Below, in pieces: positions 4,635-5,036 of a DNA stretch of 5,036 bases. This DNA is from Chloroflexota bacterium. GTDB taxonomy: Bacteria > Chloroflexota > Anaerolineae > Anaerolineales > Villigracilaceae. Both the position numbers and the translations under genes were made by a program. Position 1 is the first letter of the stretch; each line of letters begins with the position of its first letter. Where the stretch lies: assembly GCA_021796315.1 (NCBI GenBank), contig JAJYOH010000469.1:1-5036 (forward strand). Reading direction: 5' to 3'. Under the pieces are notes generated by a model that made no database searches, was not told the origin of the DNA, and worked only from the letters and a program-made list of their open reading frames with translations.

Positions 4635-5036
4635 TTAATCCGGTTTAGGCTGCGGTTGAGGCCGGTTAATCGGGAGCCGGACTCGGTCGCGGAGTGAAGC
4701 GATGAATCTGCGGATGAAAGGCAGGCGCAGGAATAACAATATCCCGATAAGAATCCCATATTCCAGCGGCTGGCTGATGTCGCCCGATAAGTGGAAGATA
4801 TCGCCCTTGACCGCCATGGCATAATGCAAAGCCGCGATCGGTGCGATGAAATAGACCAATTGATGCAGGCGTTTCCAGTTTTTTCCGAGGCGCTTTTTCC
4901 AGGTGTCGAAGGAAGTTATTGCCAGTGGAATTAACAATAGAAAAGCCGTCATGCCATAAAGGATGTAGGATTTTTGCAGCACGGTCTGGATGAGCAAACT
5001 CCAGGCCAGCCCGTAATCCAAATCCACGAAGATGAT
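4635..5036 (-). CDS. msrQ: MsrQ/YedZ-like heme-binding membrane subunit (5' partial)
   Basis: This is the C-terminal part (133 residues visible) of a ferric-reductase-like transmembrane protein. In the MsrPQ system MsrQ carries b-type heme and passes electrons from the membrane quinone pool or a flavin reductase to the periplasmic molybdoenzyme MsrP, which repairs methionine sulfoxide in envelope proteins. Seen here: a SYILYGMTAFLLLIPLAITS helix that fits the family's KRPYITxG...LALTS segment; WKRLHQLVYFIAPIAALHYA with two histidines 13 residues apart (visible residues 58 and 71), the family's heme-ligand pattern; another helix, YGILIGILLFLRLPF; and a basic, Pro-rich cytoplasmic end. The frame is open to the window edge (codons IIF precede the GTG at 5027), and the first helices of the family are absent, so that GTG is internal. 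An msrP gene would be expected beyond the right edge. Another ferric-reductase-like heme protein is the main alternative. Confidence 0.85.
   Translation of the reverse strand: MIFVDLDYGLAWSLLIQTVLQKSYILYGMTAFLLLIPLAITSFDTWKKRLGKNWKRLHQLVYFIAPIAALHYAMAVKGDIFHLSGDISQPLEYGILIGILLFLRLPFIRRFIASLRDRVRLPINRPQPQPKPD

Overview
The window looks like a piece of a bacterial genome, probably from an environmental Chloroflexota (Anaerolineae-like) lineage. The lineage is inferred from the gene mix: a large secreted protein with Ig-like modules and lamin-tail domains, a membrane-anchored DsbA-like thioredoxin, a short-form deoxynucleoside kinase and an MsrQ/YedZ-type heme membrane subunit. No rRNA or single marker gene settles it.

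Layout. From 1 to 2358 (+) lies the 3' part of a large modular surface or secreted protein: a jelly-roll-like N-terminal region, two tandem Ig-like modules, a lamin-tail domain, a Pro/Thr linker, a second lamin-tail domain with an EF-hand-type loop, and a short Cys-containing tail. The first ~60 bases carry an out-of-frame exact copy of part of the second Ig-like module, so the 5' edge is frameshifted, rearranged or misassembled. From 2359 to 2585 there is a nested-palindrome repeat and a bidirectional terminator. A deoxynucleoside kinase follows (2586-3251, -). From 3252 to 3486 there is a second copy of the same repeat and the terminator of the next gene. A DsbA-like thiol-disulfide protein occupies 3487-4290 (-), with an extended -10 promoter placed so that its mRNA would be leaderless. 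Divergent from it is a 75-residue two-helix membrane protein with a GTG start (4371-4598, +). It converges on the 3' part of an msrQ-like gene (4635-5036, -, entering from beyond the right edge), and a 38-bp two-way terminator hairpin fills the gap.

The genes do not form one operon: every one is bounded by a terminator or a divergent intergenic region. The common theme on the right is envelope redox chemistry (DsbA-like oxidoreductase, MsrQ-like heme subunit). The kinase belongs to nucleotide salvage. I see no new multi-gene system. The items most worth a second look are the two-copy nested-palindrome element flanking the kinase, the anomalous 5' edge and compositional mosaicism of the lamin-tail gene, the leaderless promoter, and the His-rich small membrane protein.
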